Positions 43,570 through 52,185 of a DNA stretch of 64,000 bases are shown in pieces; within the stretch, counting starts at the first letter, position 1; each line of letters starts with the position of its first letter. The notes beneath the pieces are model-generated. The model had not been told where the DNA came from. It saw only the letters and a list, made by a program, of their open reading frames with translations, and searched no databases. The stretch comes from Paenibacillus contaminans. Lineage in GTDB: Bacteria; Bacillota; Bacilli; Paenibacillales; NBRC-103111. The DNA is taken from assembly GCF_003285015.1 (NCBI RefSeq), contig NZ_QMFB01000009.1, forward strand, positions 62,001 to 126,000, written 5' to 3'. Position numbers and translations under genes: made by a program.

Positions 43570-44343
43570 ATGCATCCGCATGCCTTGACCATTATCAATC
43601 ATCCCGCGCTCGTTTCCTTCTGGGATTTCCAGGAGGAGGCGGGAGCGGACCGGGTAGCGAAAGGGCCTCATCCGTACAGGCTGAAGGAAATGGCCGGACG
43701 GATCGAGCGTATTCAGGGCGGTCCGTTCGGACCGTATGCGGCCCAGGTGGCCTTCGGCCAATGGTGGAATTTGCCGCGTGCGCAATGTCCGGAGCTCGAC
43801 TTTCACGGCAGCGAGGCGGAGCTCACGATGATCGTTTGGGTGAAGCGGGAGGGCCGCGAGAATAGCGGCTGCCAGGCGGTTGCGGGCATTTGGAACGAAA
43901 CGGAAAGCAAACGCCAATACTGCATGTTCCTCGACCTGCGTATTTGGGAAAGCGCGGACCAGGTTTGCGGCCACGTATCCTCCGTCGGGGGGCCGACGCC
44001 TGGGTACAAGTACTGCATGACGACGGCGATCGGCTCGACGCCAGTGCCGAAGGAAGAATGGGTCGCGCTCGCCTTCACTTACGACGGCTTGTACGCCAAG
44101 GTGTATGTGAACGGCCGGCTGGATAAGAGGGGTTCGTATAACCCGTATCCATACGACGCAGGCTTGTACGACGGTGGCCCGGAAGGAGCCGACTTCACCG
44201 TCGCCGCCGTGCACCGGGCAGGGGAAATGGGCAACTTTTACGCCGGGGCGATAGGCGGTTTGGCGGTCTTCCGCGAGGCGCTAAGCGGCGAGGAAATCGC
44301 GGCGTTGTCCGCTAGCGGGAGCGTCAACGGCATCGACGGATAA
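43570..44343 (+). CDS. LamG/concanavalin-A-like protein
   Basis: A 257-residue protein of beta-sandwich type. The pattern LVSFWDFQEEAG near the N-terminus, ELTMIVWVKREG in the middle, WVALAFTYDGLYAKVYVNGR and the ending AIGGLAVFREALSGEEIAAL are those of LamG or laminin-G-like sugar-binding folds. It has no signal peptide, so it is probably cytoplasmic, which is unusual for a lectin-like domain. It may bind or process a carbohydrate. AAAGGAGGG precedes ATG 43570. Upstream in-frame codons lack a site. It follows the amidohydrolase in the same direction. Confidence 0.8.
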   Translation: MHPHALTIINHPALVSFWDFQEEAGADRVAKGPHPYRLKEMAGRIERIQGGPFGPYAAQVAFGQWWNLPRAQCPELDFHGSEAELTMIVWVKREGRENSGCQAVAGIWNETESKRQYCMFLDLRIWESADQVCGHVSSVGGPTPGYKYCMTTAIGSTPVPKEEWVALAFTYDGLYAKVYVNGRLDKRGSYNPYPYDAGLYDGGPEGADFTVAAVHRAGEMGNFYAGAIGGLAVFREALSGEEIAALSASGSVNGIDG

Positions 44344-44505
44344 GCATGCGCATATCGCGAAGCAACGCCGGCGTCGTCGACGGGCTGTCATGGGCGCTTC
44401 TCCCGGAGCATCGCCACCATCGCCAACCCGGCCATTAAGCTTTCCTCGCGAAGCACAGCCGCGTCCGTCGCCGAGCCGTCAAGGACGCTCCTCGTGCGCT
44501 CGCCG

Positions 44506-45288
44506 TCAACGTATAATCATGCCCTTCTCGCGGAGCATCGTCGACGGCGGGTAGCCCATCAGCTTTTTGAATATGCGGTTGAAGTACGCCTGGTCGCTGT
44601 ACCCGAGATAGTCCGACGCTTCGCCGATCGTCATCCGCGTCGTGAGGATCAACTCGCGGGCGGTCTGCACCCGCAGATGATGCATATAAGAGATCGGGGT
44701 CAGGCCGGTCACTTCTTTATAGGTTTGGGTAATGTAGTTGGGCGACCGGTCGAGCTTGTCGGCCAACTCGTCCAAACGAACCGGTTCGCGGTAATGGTCG
44801 ATGATATATTCCTGAACTTCTTTGACAAGCCGCAGCTTGGCGGAGGAGAAACGCTCCATTTCGCTCTCCCGTGCCATGTGGCCGAACAGCTCGATGACGA
44901 TGCCTTGGCAGATCGTCTGAAAATGCGGCATATGGCCGAACCAATGCTGCGACAGGATGGCGAACCGCTGCCGCAAATAATCGAGGCTGCGCGTCCTCAC
45001 CTTGTGCAGAACATTGGGATCGGGGAGCGGAAACTGCTCCGGCCGGTCGATACGGAAATGCGCGGAATATTTCTGGTGCGGGCCGTGCGGGTCATTGACG
45101 CCGGAACGCAGCATGCCGTACGGGATGAAGAGCATGTCGCCCTTTTCCAGCGGCACCGCGTCGCCGTTCAGGTAATAAGTCAATTTGCCGCGTATGACCA
45201 GAAGCAAAATATCGGTTTCGGTAGGCGCTTCATTTTTGTGCCAGTTCGGGTGCATGTCGTCGAATACGACCGAATGCAGATTCAGCAT
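44506..45288 (-). CDS. AraC-family transcriptional regulator
   Basis: A regulator of about 260 residues. The cupin part shows LLVIRGKLTYYLNGDAVPL and GDMLFIPYG, and the C-terminal helix-turn-helix pair is LADKLDRSPNYITQTYKEVTG and ASDYLGYSDQAYFNRIFKKL, with MGYPPSTM. I prefer the second ATG, at 45288, because GGAG is nine bases before it; ATG 45303 is in frame with no site. It is divergent from the Rieske gene with a very short gap, so it is the probable switch of locus D. Confidence 0.92.
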   Translation of the reverse strand: MLNLHSVVFDDMHPNWHKNEAPTETDILLLVIRGKLTYYLNGDAVPLEKGDMLFIPYGMLRSGVNDPHGPHQKYSAHFRIDRPEQFPLPDPNVLHKVRTRSLDYLRQRFAILSQHWFGHMPHFQTICQGIVIELFGHMARESEMERFSSAKLRLVKEVQEYIIDHYREPVRLDELADKLDRSPNYITQTYKEVTGLTPISYMHHLRVQTARELILTTRMTIGEASDYLGYSDQAYFNRIFKKLMGYPPSTMLREKGMIIR

Positions 45289-45303
45289 GATGCGCAGCTC
45301 CAT

Positions 45304-45362
45304 TTACATTTTTGGTTAGTATTATACATGATTATAACATGAAGGAGCGGGAGGGATGTACG
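45304..45362. promoter_or_regulatory. Compact divergent promoter region
   Basis: Only 59 bases separate the AraC ATG 45303 from the Rieske GTG. It is AT-rich, with TATAAT-like boxes on the minus strand at about 45325 and 45335. The right end holds GGGAGGG for the Rieske gene. Shared regulation by the AraC protein is likely. Confidence 0.55.
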
Positions 45363-45719
45363 GTGGCGCTGTATCCGGTTGCGGCCGTTGAGGAATTGCC
45401 GGCGGGATCGTCCAAAGTGTTCGAAGTGCAAGGACGTTCGATCGGCGTATATAACGTCAAGGGCGAGTATTACGCCGTTCATAATTATTGTCCTCATCAG
45501 GGGGCGGAGCTTTGCAAAGGTCCGGTTTGCGGGACGACGCTGGAATCCCGGGTGTATGAATTCAATTACGGGCGCGATCAGGAAATTTTGCGGTGTCCGT
45601 GGCACGGCTGGGAATTCGATCTGAAGACGGGCAAGTCGCTGTTCAGCGAACGCGTGCGGGTGCGCAAATATTCGGTGTTGGTTGTCGATAATCAAGTCTG
45701 CATCGAGCTGGGATCATGA
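45363..45719 (+). CDS. Small Rieske [2Fe-2S] protein
   Basis: A 118-residue soluble ferredoxin. The cluster ligands are Cys43 and His45 in CPHQG, and Cys78 and His81 in CPWHGWEF. The gap between the two pairs is longer than usual (about 33 residues) and contains two more cysteines, C51 and C56. It should carry electrons to an oxygenase or reductase, but none is in the window. The start is GTG 45363 behind GGGAGGG. It is followed within 14 bases by the second amidohydrolase. Confidence 0.9.
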   Translation: MALYPVAAVEELPAGSSKVFEVQGRSIGVYNVKGEYYAVHNYCPHQGAELCKGPVCGTTLESRVYEFNYGRDQEILRCPWHGWEFDLKTGKSLFSERVRVRKYSVLVVDNQVCIELGS

Positions 45720-45732
45720 GGAGGGCGACAAG

Positions 45733-46800
45733 ATGACGGATACAAAAGAAGAAGCTTTACGGGTGATCGATTGCGACGTGCACAATCAATTCCACAGCGG
45801 CGACGATCTGTTCCCTTATTTGGATCAGACCTGGAAGAGCCAAGCGGCGCTGCGCGGAGGCGGTTTGCCGTATATTACTCCGATCGGCAACAAACGCAAG
45901 GATGCGAATCCGCCGAGCGGCCTGCCTGTCGGCTCGGATCCGGATTACATGCTTAAGCACCTGGTCGAGCCTTACGGCATGGACTACGCCCTGCTGTGCT
46001 CCGACTCGATTATCGGCGTATCGGCCTTCGCCGATGCGGATTATGCGGCGGCGGTTTGCCGGGCGTACAACGACTACCTGATTGCGGAATGGCTGCCCAA
46101 AAGCCCGAAATTCAAAGGCTTTATGTGCATCGCCACGCAGGATCCGCAGCAAGCCGTACGGGAGATCGACCGGATCGGTCCGCATCCCGACATCGTCGGC
46201 GTCTCCGTTATCGGCGGCTCCAGGGCGCCTTACGGCCAGCGCATGTTTCATCCGATCTACGAGGCGTGCGAGCGGCATGGACTGCCTCTGGTCATTCACC
46301 CCGGCGCGGAAGGCTCGGGCATTTTCAATCCGCCGACCGCAGTAGGCTATGTCTCCAATTATTTGGAATGGCATACGTGCCTCCCGCAAACGTATATGGC
46401 GCATTTAGTCAGCCTCGTGTGCGAAGGGGTATTCGAGAAATATCCCGGGTTCAAGGTCGTGCTTAGCGAAGGCGGCGTCGGCTGGCTTCCACCGCTTCTG
46501 TGGCGGCTGGACAAAAATTTCAAGGCGCTGCGCATGTCCGTCCCGTGGCTGAAGCGGCTGCCGAGCGAATACGTGCGGGATCATATTTATTTGACGACGC
46601 AGCCGATCGAGGAGCCGGACGATCCGAAGCATTTGATGTCGATATTCGAGATGTTCGACGCCGAAAATATGCTGCTGTTTTCCAGCGATTATCCGCATTG
46701 GGACTTTGACGATCCGTTCAAAATATTGACGCGTCTGCCGATTGATAAAAAACGTAAAATTTTCAGCGAAAACGCAAGAAAATTGTTCAAGCTTCCGTAA
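45733..46800 (+). CDS. Metal-dependent amidohydrolase, paralog of the 42314 gene
   Basis: A 355-residue enzyme of the same COG2159 group. DxH is at residues 15-17, and the later metal ligands are in VIHPGAEGSG and LLFSSDYPHWDFD. It agrees with the 42314 protein over its whole length, by eye more than half identical. Differences cluster at DLFPYLDQTWKSQAALRGGG and in the tail. The start is ATG 45733 with GAGGAGGG. It is cotranscribed with the Rieske gene, so the two may act on the same compound. The YesM-like kinase follows 64 bases later. Confidence 0.88.
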   Translation: MTDTKEEALRVIDCDVHNQFHSGDDLFPYLDQTWKSQAALRGGGLPYITPIGNKRKDANPPSGLPVGSDPDYMLKHLVEPYGMDYALLCSDSIIGVSAFADADYAAAVCRAYNDYLIAEWLPKSPKFKGFMCIATQDPQQAVREIDRIGPHPDIVGVSVIGGSRAPYGQRMFHPIYEACERHGLPLVIHPGAEGSGIFNPPTAVGYVSNYLEWHTCLPQTYMAHLVSLVCEGVFEKYPGFKVVLSEGGVGWLPPLLWRLDKNFKALRMSVPWLKRLPSEYVRDHIYLTTQPIEEPDDPKHLMSIFEMFDAENMLLFSSDYPHWDFDDPFKILTRLPIDKKRKIFSENARKLFKLP

Positions 46801-46864
46801 CCCGGAAGCTTGTCTGCGTTCCGCGAATACTATAGGCAAGAATTCTTATTGGCAAGGAGGTTTT

Positions 46865-48589
46865 ATGAAAAATACGCTGCGCCGGCACTCCATTCAGTTC
46901 AAGCTTACGTTGACCTTTCTGTTTATTTTGCTTCCGCTCGTCGGAGTGAGCCTCTTCTCGAATTATTATTCGCAGCGCATGGTGTACGATCAGACGACCG
47001 AGAGGACGCGGGGGGCGCTGCTGACGACGCTCGAGTACGTCGATCAGCTGACCAAAAACATGGATCAGCAAACGCTGCTGATCGGCTCCAATCCGGCGTT
47101 GGTCGACGTTTGGCGGAACATTCGGGATCCGCTCAGCCGCGATCTTCTGTTCGATATTTATACCGTCCAGCGGCAACTGTCGGCGCTGACCAATGTGAAC
47201 GGGGCGGTTAAAGAAGCGTTCATTGTGCATGGGGCGAGCGGCAACGGCGTTTCGACGCTAAGCGGCGGCATCAAATGGCCGAACGTGCAGGAGGAGTCGT
47301 GGTTCCGTCAAACGATCGACGCGGGAGGCGGACTCGTCGTGTACGTGCCGACGCCCGCGAACGAAGGCGACTCGCAATATTTGAACGAAAACGATATTTA
47401 TTATGCCCGGCTGCTTGACGTCTTCGGCAACAATGACGAACCGAATGCAATGATCCTTGTGGTGGATAAGTCGTCGCTCCGCAAAATCGTGCAGCATCTG
47501 CAGACGTCGCCCAATACCGACATTTCCCTTTACTATAACGGCGACTTCGTCCTGAAGAGCAATCCGGATTTCGAGCGGAGCGACGAGATGATTTCGATCA
47601 AGGCGGAGAGCGGCTCCTGGTCGATCGCCATGGAGCAGCCGAAGGCGGAGCTGTTCCATCAGCCGCGCAAGCTGCAGAAGCTGACCTCTTGGATCATCGC
47701 CGTCAGCGCGCTGCTCGCCGTCTGGATCGCTTCGCTCGTCTACGTCAGCATCGCCCGGCCGCTGCACCAAATGCTGCGTGCGATCAACCAGTTCAGCGGA
47801 GGCAATCTGAACGCGCAGATCGGCCATCGCCGCAAGGACGAATTCGGCTACCTGATGAATGCGTTCAACCGGATGGCGGATGCGCAGCGCAAGCTGATCG
47901 AGGACGACTACGAAAAGGAGCTGCGGCTGGCGCGCTCGGAATTCAGCCTGCTGCAGTCGCAGATCAACCCGCATTTTCTGTACAACACGCTCGATTCGAT
48001 CTATTCGGTGGCGACCAAAAACCGGATCGGCGAAATCAGCGAGATGGTGATCAACCTGGCGCAGTTTTTTCGGGTCAGCTTGGGCAAGGGGCGCGAGTCG
48101 TTCACCCTCGAGGAGACGGTGCAGCATCTGATGTACTACATTCGGGTGCAGCAGATCCGCACGGATCATTTTGCGGTAGATATCGAGCTGGAGGAGGATA
48201 CGAAGCAAATTCCATTGCTGAAGCTTATCTTACAACCCATCGTCGAGAATGCGATCGTACACGGGCTCGGCAAAAGCCTTTATGGCGGCGACTTAAGCAT
48301 CCGCTCTTGGCTCGAAGCCGGCAGGCTGCATCTCGAGGTCGAGGATACGGGGATCGGAATGGAGGAGTCCGTTCTGGGAGAGCTCCGGGAGGAATTGGAA
48401 GGCATTACGAGCAAGTCGTATCGCATCTCCCAGGAGAAGCCGTTCAGCCGATTTTTCGGTTTAAAAAATGTAAAAGCGCGTATCAAGCTATATTACGGAG
48501 ACGAAGCGGATCTGCGGGTGGACAGCAGCTATGGGGAGGGCACCCGGGTAACGATGATTTTGCCGCTGCGAAAGGAAGGGAAAGCATGA
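46865..48589 (+). CDS. Sensor histidine kinase, YesM type
   Basis: A 574-residue membrane kinase. Helices at about 12-35 and 277-300 enclose an outside sensor, and HAMP follows. The phosphorylation region is LLQSQINPHFLYNTLDSIYS near residue 365, the mark of the YesM/LytS family, with a DTGIGM ATPase loop at the C-terminus. GGAGG lies before the ATG. It overlaps the response-regulator gene (ATGA). It most likely controls the transporter genes that follow. Confidence 0.95.
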   Translation: MKNTLRRHSIQFKLTLTFLFILLPLVGVSLFSNYYSQRMVYDQTTERTRGALLTTLEYVDQLTKNMDQQTLLIGSNPALVDVWRNIRDPLSRDLLFDIYTVQRQLSALTNVNGAVKEAFIVHGASGNGVSTLSGGIKWPNVQEESWFRQTIDAGGGLVVYVPTPANEGDSQYLNENDIYYARLLDVFGNNDEPNAMILVVDKSSLRKIVQHLQTSPNTDISLYYNGDFVLKSNPDFERSDEMISIKAESGSWSIAMEQPKAELFHQPRKLQKLTSWIIAVSALLAVWIASLVYVSIARPLHQMLRAINQFSGGNLNAQIGHRRKDEFGYLMNAFNRMADAQRKLIEDDYEKELRLARSEFSLLQSQINPHFLYNTLDSIYSVATKNRIGEISEMVINLAQFFRVSLGKGRESFTLEETVQHLMYYIRVQQIRTDHFAVDIELEEDTKQIPLLKLILQPIVENAIVHGLGKSLYGGDLSIRSWLEAGRLHLEVEDTGIGMEESVLGELREELEGITSKSYRISQEKPFSRFFGLKNVKARIKLYYGDEADLRVDSSYGEGTRVTMILPLRKEGKA

Positions 48590-50181
48590 AGCTGCTTATT
48601 GTGGAGGACGAGCATCATGTACGGGAACGGTTAGCCGAAGGGATCGAATGGAATGCCGCGCAGATCGAGCTTGTAGATGCCGTGGCCAGCGGCAGGGAGG
48701 CGGTGACCATCCTGCAAAAGGAGCATGTGGATATCATCGTCACCGACATCCAGATGCCGGACATGAACGGGCTGGAGCTGGCCGGAAAAGTGAAGGAGGA
48801 GTTTCCCAGAATCAAGGTGATCGTGCTGACGGGGTACGACGACTTCGAATACGCGCGGGAAAGCATCGAGTGCGGCGTGTTTAATTATTTGGTGAAACCG
48901 GTTGCGAACGAACGGCTGCTTGAGGTTGTCATGGAGGCGAAGACGCTTCGCGAGCAAGAGCTGAGCGAGAAGCACAATCTGGCGCTGCTGGAGCAAAGGT
49001 GGAAGGAGCATCTTCCGCATTTGCAGGTCTCTTTCTATAAAAATTGGCTGGCCGGCCGTTATTCGCTGTGGGATATCGAAAAGCGCAGCCGCGACCTTCA
49101 GCTGTCATTGGAAGGAAAGCAGGCGTGGCCGATCGTTATCGATATGGACCCGATTCCCGAGGGGAACGACCGCTTCCTCGCGAACGACCGGCCGCTCGTC
49201 CAGTTTTCGCTGTACACCCTCGCCCGCGACGTATTCGCCGATATGGACTGCGTTACGCTGCAGGATGACGACGGAATGACGACGGCTATTTTTAGCGCGC
49301 CGCAGGATGAAGGGGAGGAGTGGCAGCTGCGGGTCAAACAGCAGGTCAATGTGCTGCTTGAAACGGTCAAGGATTGCTTGAAGCTGACCGCGAGCGCGGG
49401 CATCGGCCACCCGGCGGCGGACAAGCAGCTGGTGCCTTGGGCTTACAAGCAAAGCCGGATGGCGCTGCAGGAACGCATCATTCTCGGCAACGGGATGACG
49501 ATTCATTTTCGCGACGATGTGCTAGTGCAGGATTCCTGGACGGCGATGAGCGACCTCGAGAAGGAGTTGGAGATGGCCATTGAGACGGGTAACGGTCCGG
49601 GCATGAGGGAGCTGAGCGGACGGATCATGGAAATCGGGTTCGGCGCCGGCGTTCCGGTTACGGAAGCGAAAGAGGTGCTGCTGCGGATCATGTGCCTGCT
49701 GGCGCGTATCGTTCACTCGCACGGCTGGACGCTGCGGGAAACGCTCGGCGAAGATTACGAGGATTTCGAACGGTATAACGAGCTGCTTACCCGCGAGCAA
49801 ATATGCGAGTGGCTACAGCGCATGACCGGCCGGATCAGCGGAGCGATCGCCCGGCGCCGGCAGTCCGGCACGCAAATAACCGTGAACGAAATGATGCGTT
49901 TCATTCAGGAACGGCTGCACGAGGAGGAGCTGAGCTTGTATCTTGTCGCCGAGAAGCTGTACGTCAATTATTCGTATTTGAGCCGTATTTTCAAAAAATT
50001 GACGGGCCAGTCGTTCTCCGACTACGTGCTTCGCTTGCGCATGGAGAGGGCGAAGGAGCTGCTTGCCAAAGGGGACAAGGTTTACGATGCGGCGAGCCAG
50101 GTCGGCTACCGGCACGTCAATTATTTTTCCAAGGCGTTCTCCAAATACTACGGCGTCAAGCCGAGCGACATGTTCAAATAA
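48586..50181 (+). CDS. Response regulator with AraC output, YesN type
   Basis: A 531-residue regulator. The receiver domain is at 1-120 (phosphoacceptor Asp54 in IIVTDIQMP, Lys in YLVKPV). A middle region of about 280 residues follows, and the last 100 residues carry the AraC helix-turn-helix pair (VAEKLYVNYSYLSRIFKKLTG and AASQVGYRHVNYFSKAFSKYY, then GVKPSDMFK). It pairs with the upstream kinase and is expected to activate the importer at 50298. A much longer frame runs back to 47689, but it is a shadow of the kinase gene. Confidence 0.95.
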   Translation: MKLLIVEDEHHVRERLAEGIEWNAAQIELVDAVASGREAVTILQKEHVDIIVTDIQMPDMNGLELAGKVKEEFPRIKVIVLTGYDDFEYARESIECGVFNYLVKPVANERLLEVVMEAKTLREQELSEKHNLALLEQRWKEHLPHLQVSFYKNWLAGRYSLWDIEKRSRDLQLSLEGKQAWPIVIDMDPIPEGNDRFLANDRPLVQFSLYTLARDVFADMDCVTLQDDDGMTTAIFSAPQDEGEEWQLRVKQQVNVLLETVKDCLKLTASAGIGHPAADKQLVPWAYKQSRMALQERIILGNGMTIHFRDDVLVQDSWTAMSDLEKELEMAIETGNGPGMRELSGRIMEIGFGAGVPVTEAKEVLLRIMCLLARIVHSHGWTLRETLGEDYEDFERYNELLTREQICEWLQRMTGRISGAIARRRQSGTQITVNEMMRFIQERLHEEELSLYLVAEKLYVNYSYLSRIFKKLTGQSFSDYVLRLRMERAKELLAKGDKVYDAASQVGYRHVNYFSKAFSKYYGVKPSDMFK

Positions 50182-50297
50182 ACGCCGGCAAAAAGTAAAA
50201 ATAGTTGCGTTGAAAGTCAAACAACCGGGATACGAAAGCGATGCGGGACGCTTTATAGTAGGAGCTACAGGAAGTCTCACATCGAAAGGAGAGCGGC

Positions 50298-51245
50298 ATG
50301 AGAACGACGACTGCCCGGACGAATCCCCGGAGCCGAGCGGCCGGCAAGCGCAAATGGCCCTTGCTGGCATACTGGGATTTATATTTGATGGCGCTGCCGG
50401 CGCTGCTGTTTTTGCTTATTTTCAAATATGTGCCGATGTACGGCGTGATCATTGCGTTCAAGGATTACAACCTCATTCAAGGGGTCATGAACAGCCCTTG
50501 GGTCGGGCTTCAGCATTTTCGCGAGCTGTTCATGTTCGACGAATTTCCGCAGGTGGTGCGGAACACGCTGATCATCAGCATGATCAAGCTAATTTTCGGC
50601 TTCCCTGCACCGATCGTGCTGGCTTTGCTGCTGAACGAGCTGATCCTGCCGCGGTTCAAGCGAATCGTGCAAACGGTTACGTATGTGCCGCATTTTATTT
50701 CGTGGGTCGTCGTCGGGGGAATCGTCATCGATCTGCTGTCCCCGAACACGGGCATCGTGAATAAAGTCATTCAAGCATTGGGCTTCCAGCCGGTTTTCTT
50801 CATGTCGGACGAAAGGTGGTTCCGCTGGATTCTCGTTTTCTCGGACATTTGGAAGGAAGCGGGCTGGGGCGCGATCGTGTATCTGGCTGCCTTGCTCGGC
50901 ATAAACGATGAGCTGTTTCAGGCGGCTACAGTGGACGGAGCCGGGAGATTGCGCCAAATCTGGCATGTTTCGCTGCCGGGCATCCGTTCCACGATCGTCA
51001 TTTTGCTGCTGCTTCGGATCGGACACGTATTTGACGCCGGCTTCGAGCAGGTGCTCGTCATGTACAATCCGACCGTGTACCAGGTGGCGGACATTATCGA
51101 TACGTACGTCTTCCGTGTCGGGCTCGGCCAAATGCAATTCGGACTGACGACTGCGGCCGGCTTGTTCAAATCGGCGATCGGCTGCGTGCTGCTGGTAGCG
51201 GCCAACTGGCTCGCCCGCAAAATGGGCGAAGACGGCATATTTTAG
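50298..51245 (+). CDS. ABC sugar permease, LplB family
   Basis: A 315-residue membrane protein with six helices. The N-terminal 20 residues are a basic tail (TARTNPRSRAAGKRKWPLL). The EAA loop is ALLGINDELFQAATVDGAGR, and YGVIIAFKDYN is a family hallmark. AAAGGAG precedes the ATG. It forms an importer with the YtcP permease and the lipoprotein that follow, probably under control of the YesM/YesN pair upstream. Confidence 0.94.
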   Translation: MRTTTARTNPRSRAAGKRKWPLLAYWDLYLMALPALLFLLIFKYVPMYGVIIAFKDYNLIQGVMNSPWVGLQHFRELFMFDEFPQVVRNTLIISMIKLIFGFPAPIVLALLLNELILPRFKRIVQTVTYVPHFISWVVVGGIVIDLLSPNTGIVNKVIQALGFQPVFFMSDERWFRWILVFSDIWKEAGWGAIVYLAALLGINDELFQAATVDGAGRLRQIWHVSLPGIRSTIVILLLLRIGHVFDAGFEQVLVMYNPTVYQVADIIDTYVFRVGLGQMQFGLTTAAGLFKSAIGCVLLVAANWLARKMGEDGIF

Positions 51246-51263
51246 CGAGAGGCGGGGATACGA

Positions 51264-52130
51264 TTGATTCGCACAAGAGGAGAGAGGCTGTTCCAGTACG
51301 TCAACGTATTGCTTCTTGCGCTGCTGTCGCTGTCGATGGTTTTGCCGTTCATCCATATCGCGGCGAAATCGTTCAGCAGCGAGGGTTTCGTCCTGGCTAA
51401 GGAAATCGTACTGTGGCCGAAGGGATTCAATATTTTATCGTACCGGTATGTGCTCGAAAACAAGCAGTTTTATTATTCGTTCACCAATTCGATTTTCCTT
51501 GCGGTTGCAGGGACGGCAATCAGTATGGCGCTGACGGTATTAGCCGCTTACCCGTTGTCTCGGAAAAACTTGCCTTATTCCAGGCTGCTGATGCTGTCTT
51601 TCGTCATTACGATGTTTTTCAGCGGCGGCTTGATTCCGACTTACCTCATCGTCAAGGAAACGGGGCTTCTCAATTCACTGTGGTCGCTTATTTTGCCGGT
51701 CGCCCTGTCGCCGTTCAACCTGATTTTGATCCGCAACTTTTTCAGCTCGGTGCCGGATGCACTGGAGGAATCGGCGCGTATTGACGGCGCGACAAATTGG
51801 CGGATTTTGCGCTCGGTGTATTTGCCTTTATCGGTACCGGCGCTTGCCACCGTATCGATGTTTTACGCGGTCGGCTATTGGAACAGCTTCTTCCAGGCGA
51901 TGATGTACATTACGGAACGCCGCTGGATGCCGCTGCAGATGTTCCTGCTGCAATTGGTGACCGACGAGAAAACGGCCGATATGGTGCTCAGCGACGTGTT
52001 CCGCGAAGTGACGCCGGAGACGATCCGAGCCGCTGCGATTTTATGCGCGGTCGTGCCGATCCTGTGCGTGTATCCGTTTATTCAGAAGTACTTCGTAAGA
52101 GGGGTTATGCTGGGAGCGGTGAAAGGCTGA
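51264..52130 (+). CDS. ABC sugar permease, YtcP family
   Basis: A 288-residue membrane protein with six helices, EAA loop NFFSSVPDALEESARIDGAT and the tail YFVRGVMLGAVKG. The start is TTG 51264 with only a moderate site. The gene follows 18 bases after the first permease. Confidence 0.93.
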   Translation: MIRTRGERLFQYVNVLLLALLSLSMVLPFIHIAAKSFSSEGFVLAKEIVLWPKGFNILSYRYVLENKQFYYSFTNSIFLAVAGTAISMALTVLAAYPLSRKNLPYSRLLMLSFVITMFFSGGLIPTYLIVKETGLLNSLWSLILPVALSPFNLILIRNFFSSVPDALEESARIDGATNWRILRSVYLPLSVPALATVSMFYAVGYWNSFFQAMMYITERRWMPLQMFLLQLVTDEKTADMVLSDVFREVTPETIRAAAILCAVVPILCVYPFIQKYFVRGVMLGAVKG

Positions 52131-52185
52131 TCGCGGCCGCCATCGTATCCTTCATAAATAATTGAAACAAGGGGAGGGTTCGGCT

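Noticed and set aside
47689..48585. N-terminal extension of the YesN-type regulator
   Set aside because: The upstream frame lies inside the kinase gene and gives a low-complexity basic sequence; the receiver domain starts exactly at ATG 48586 with a good ribosome site.
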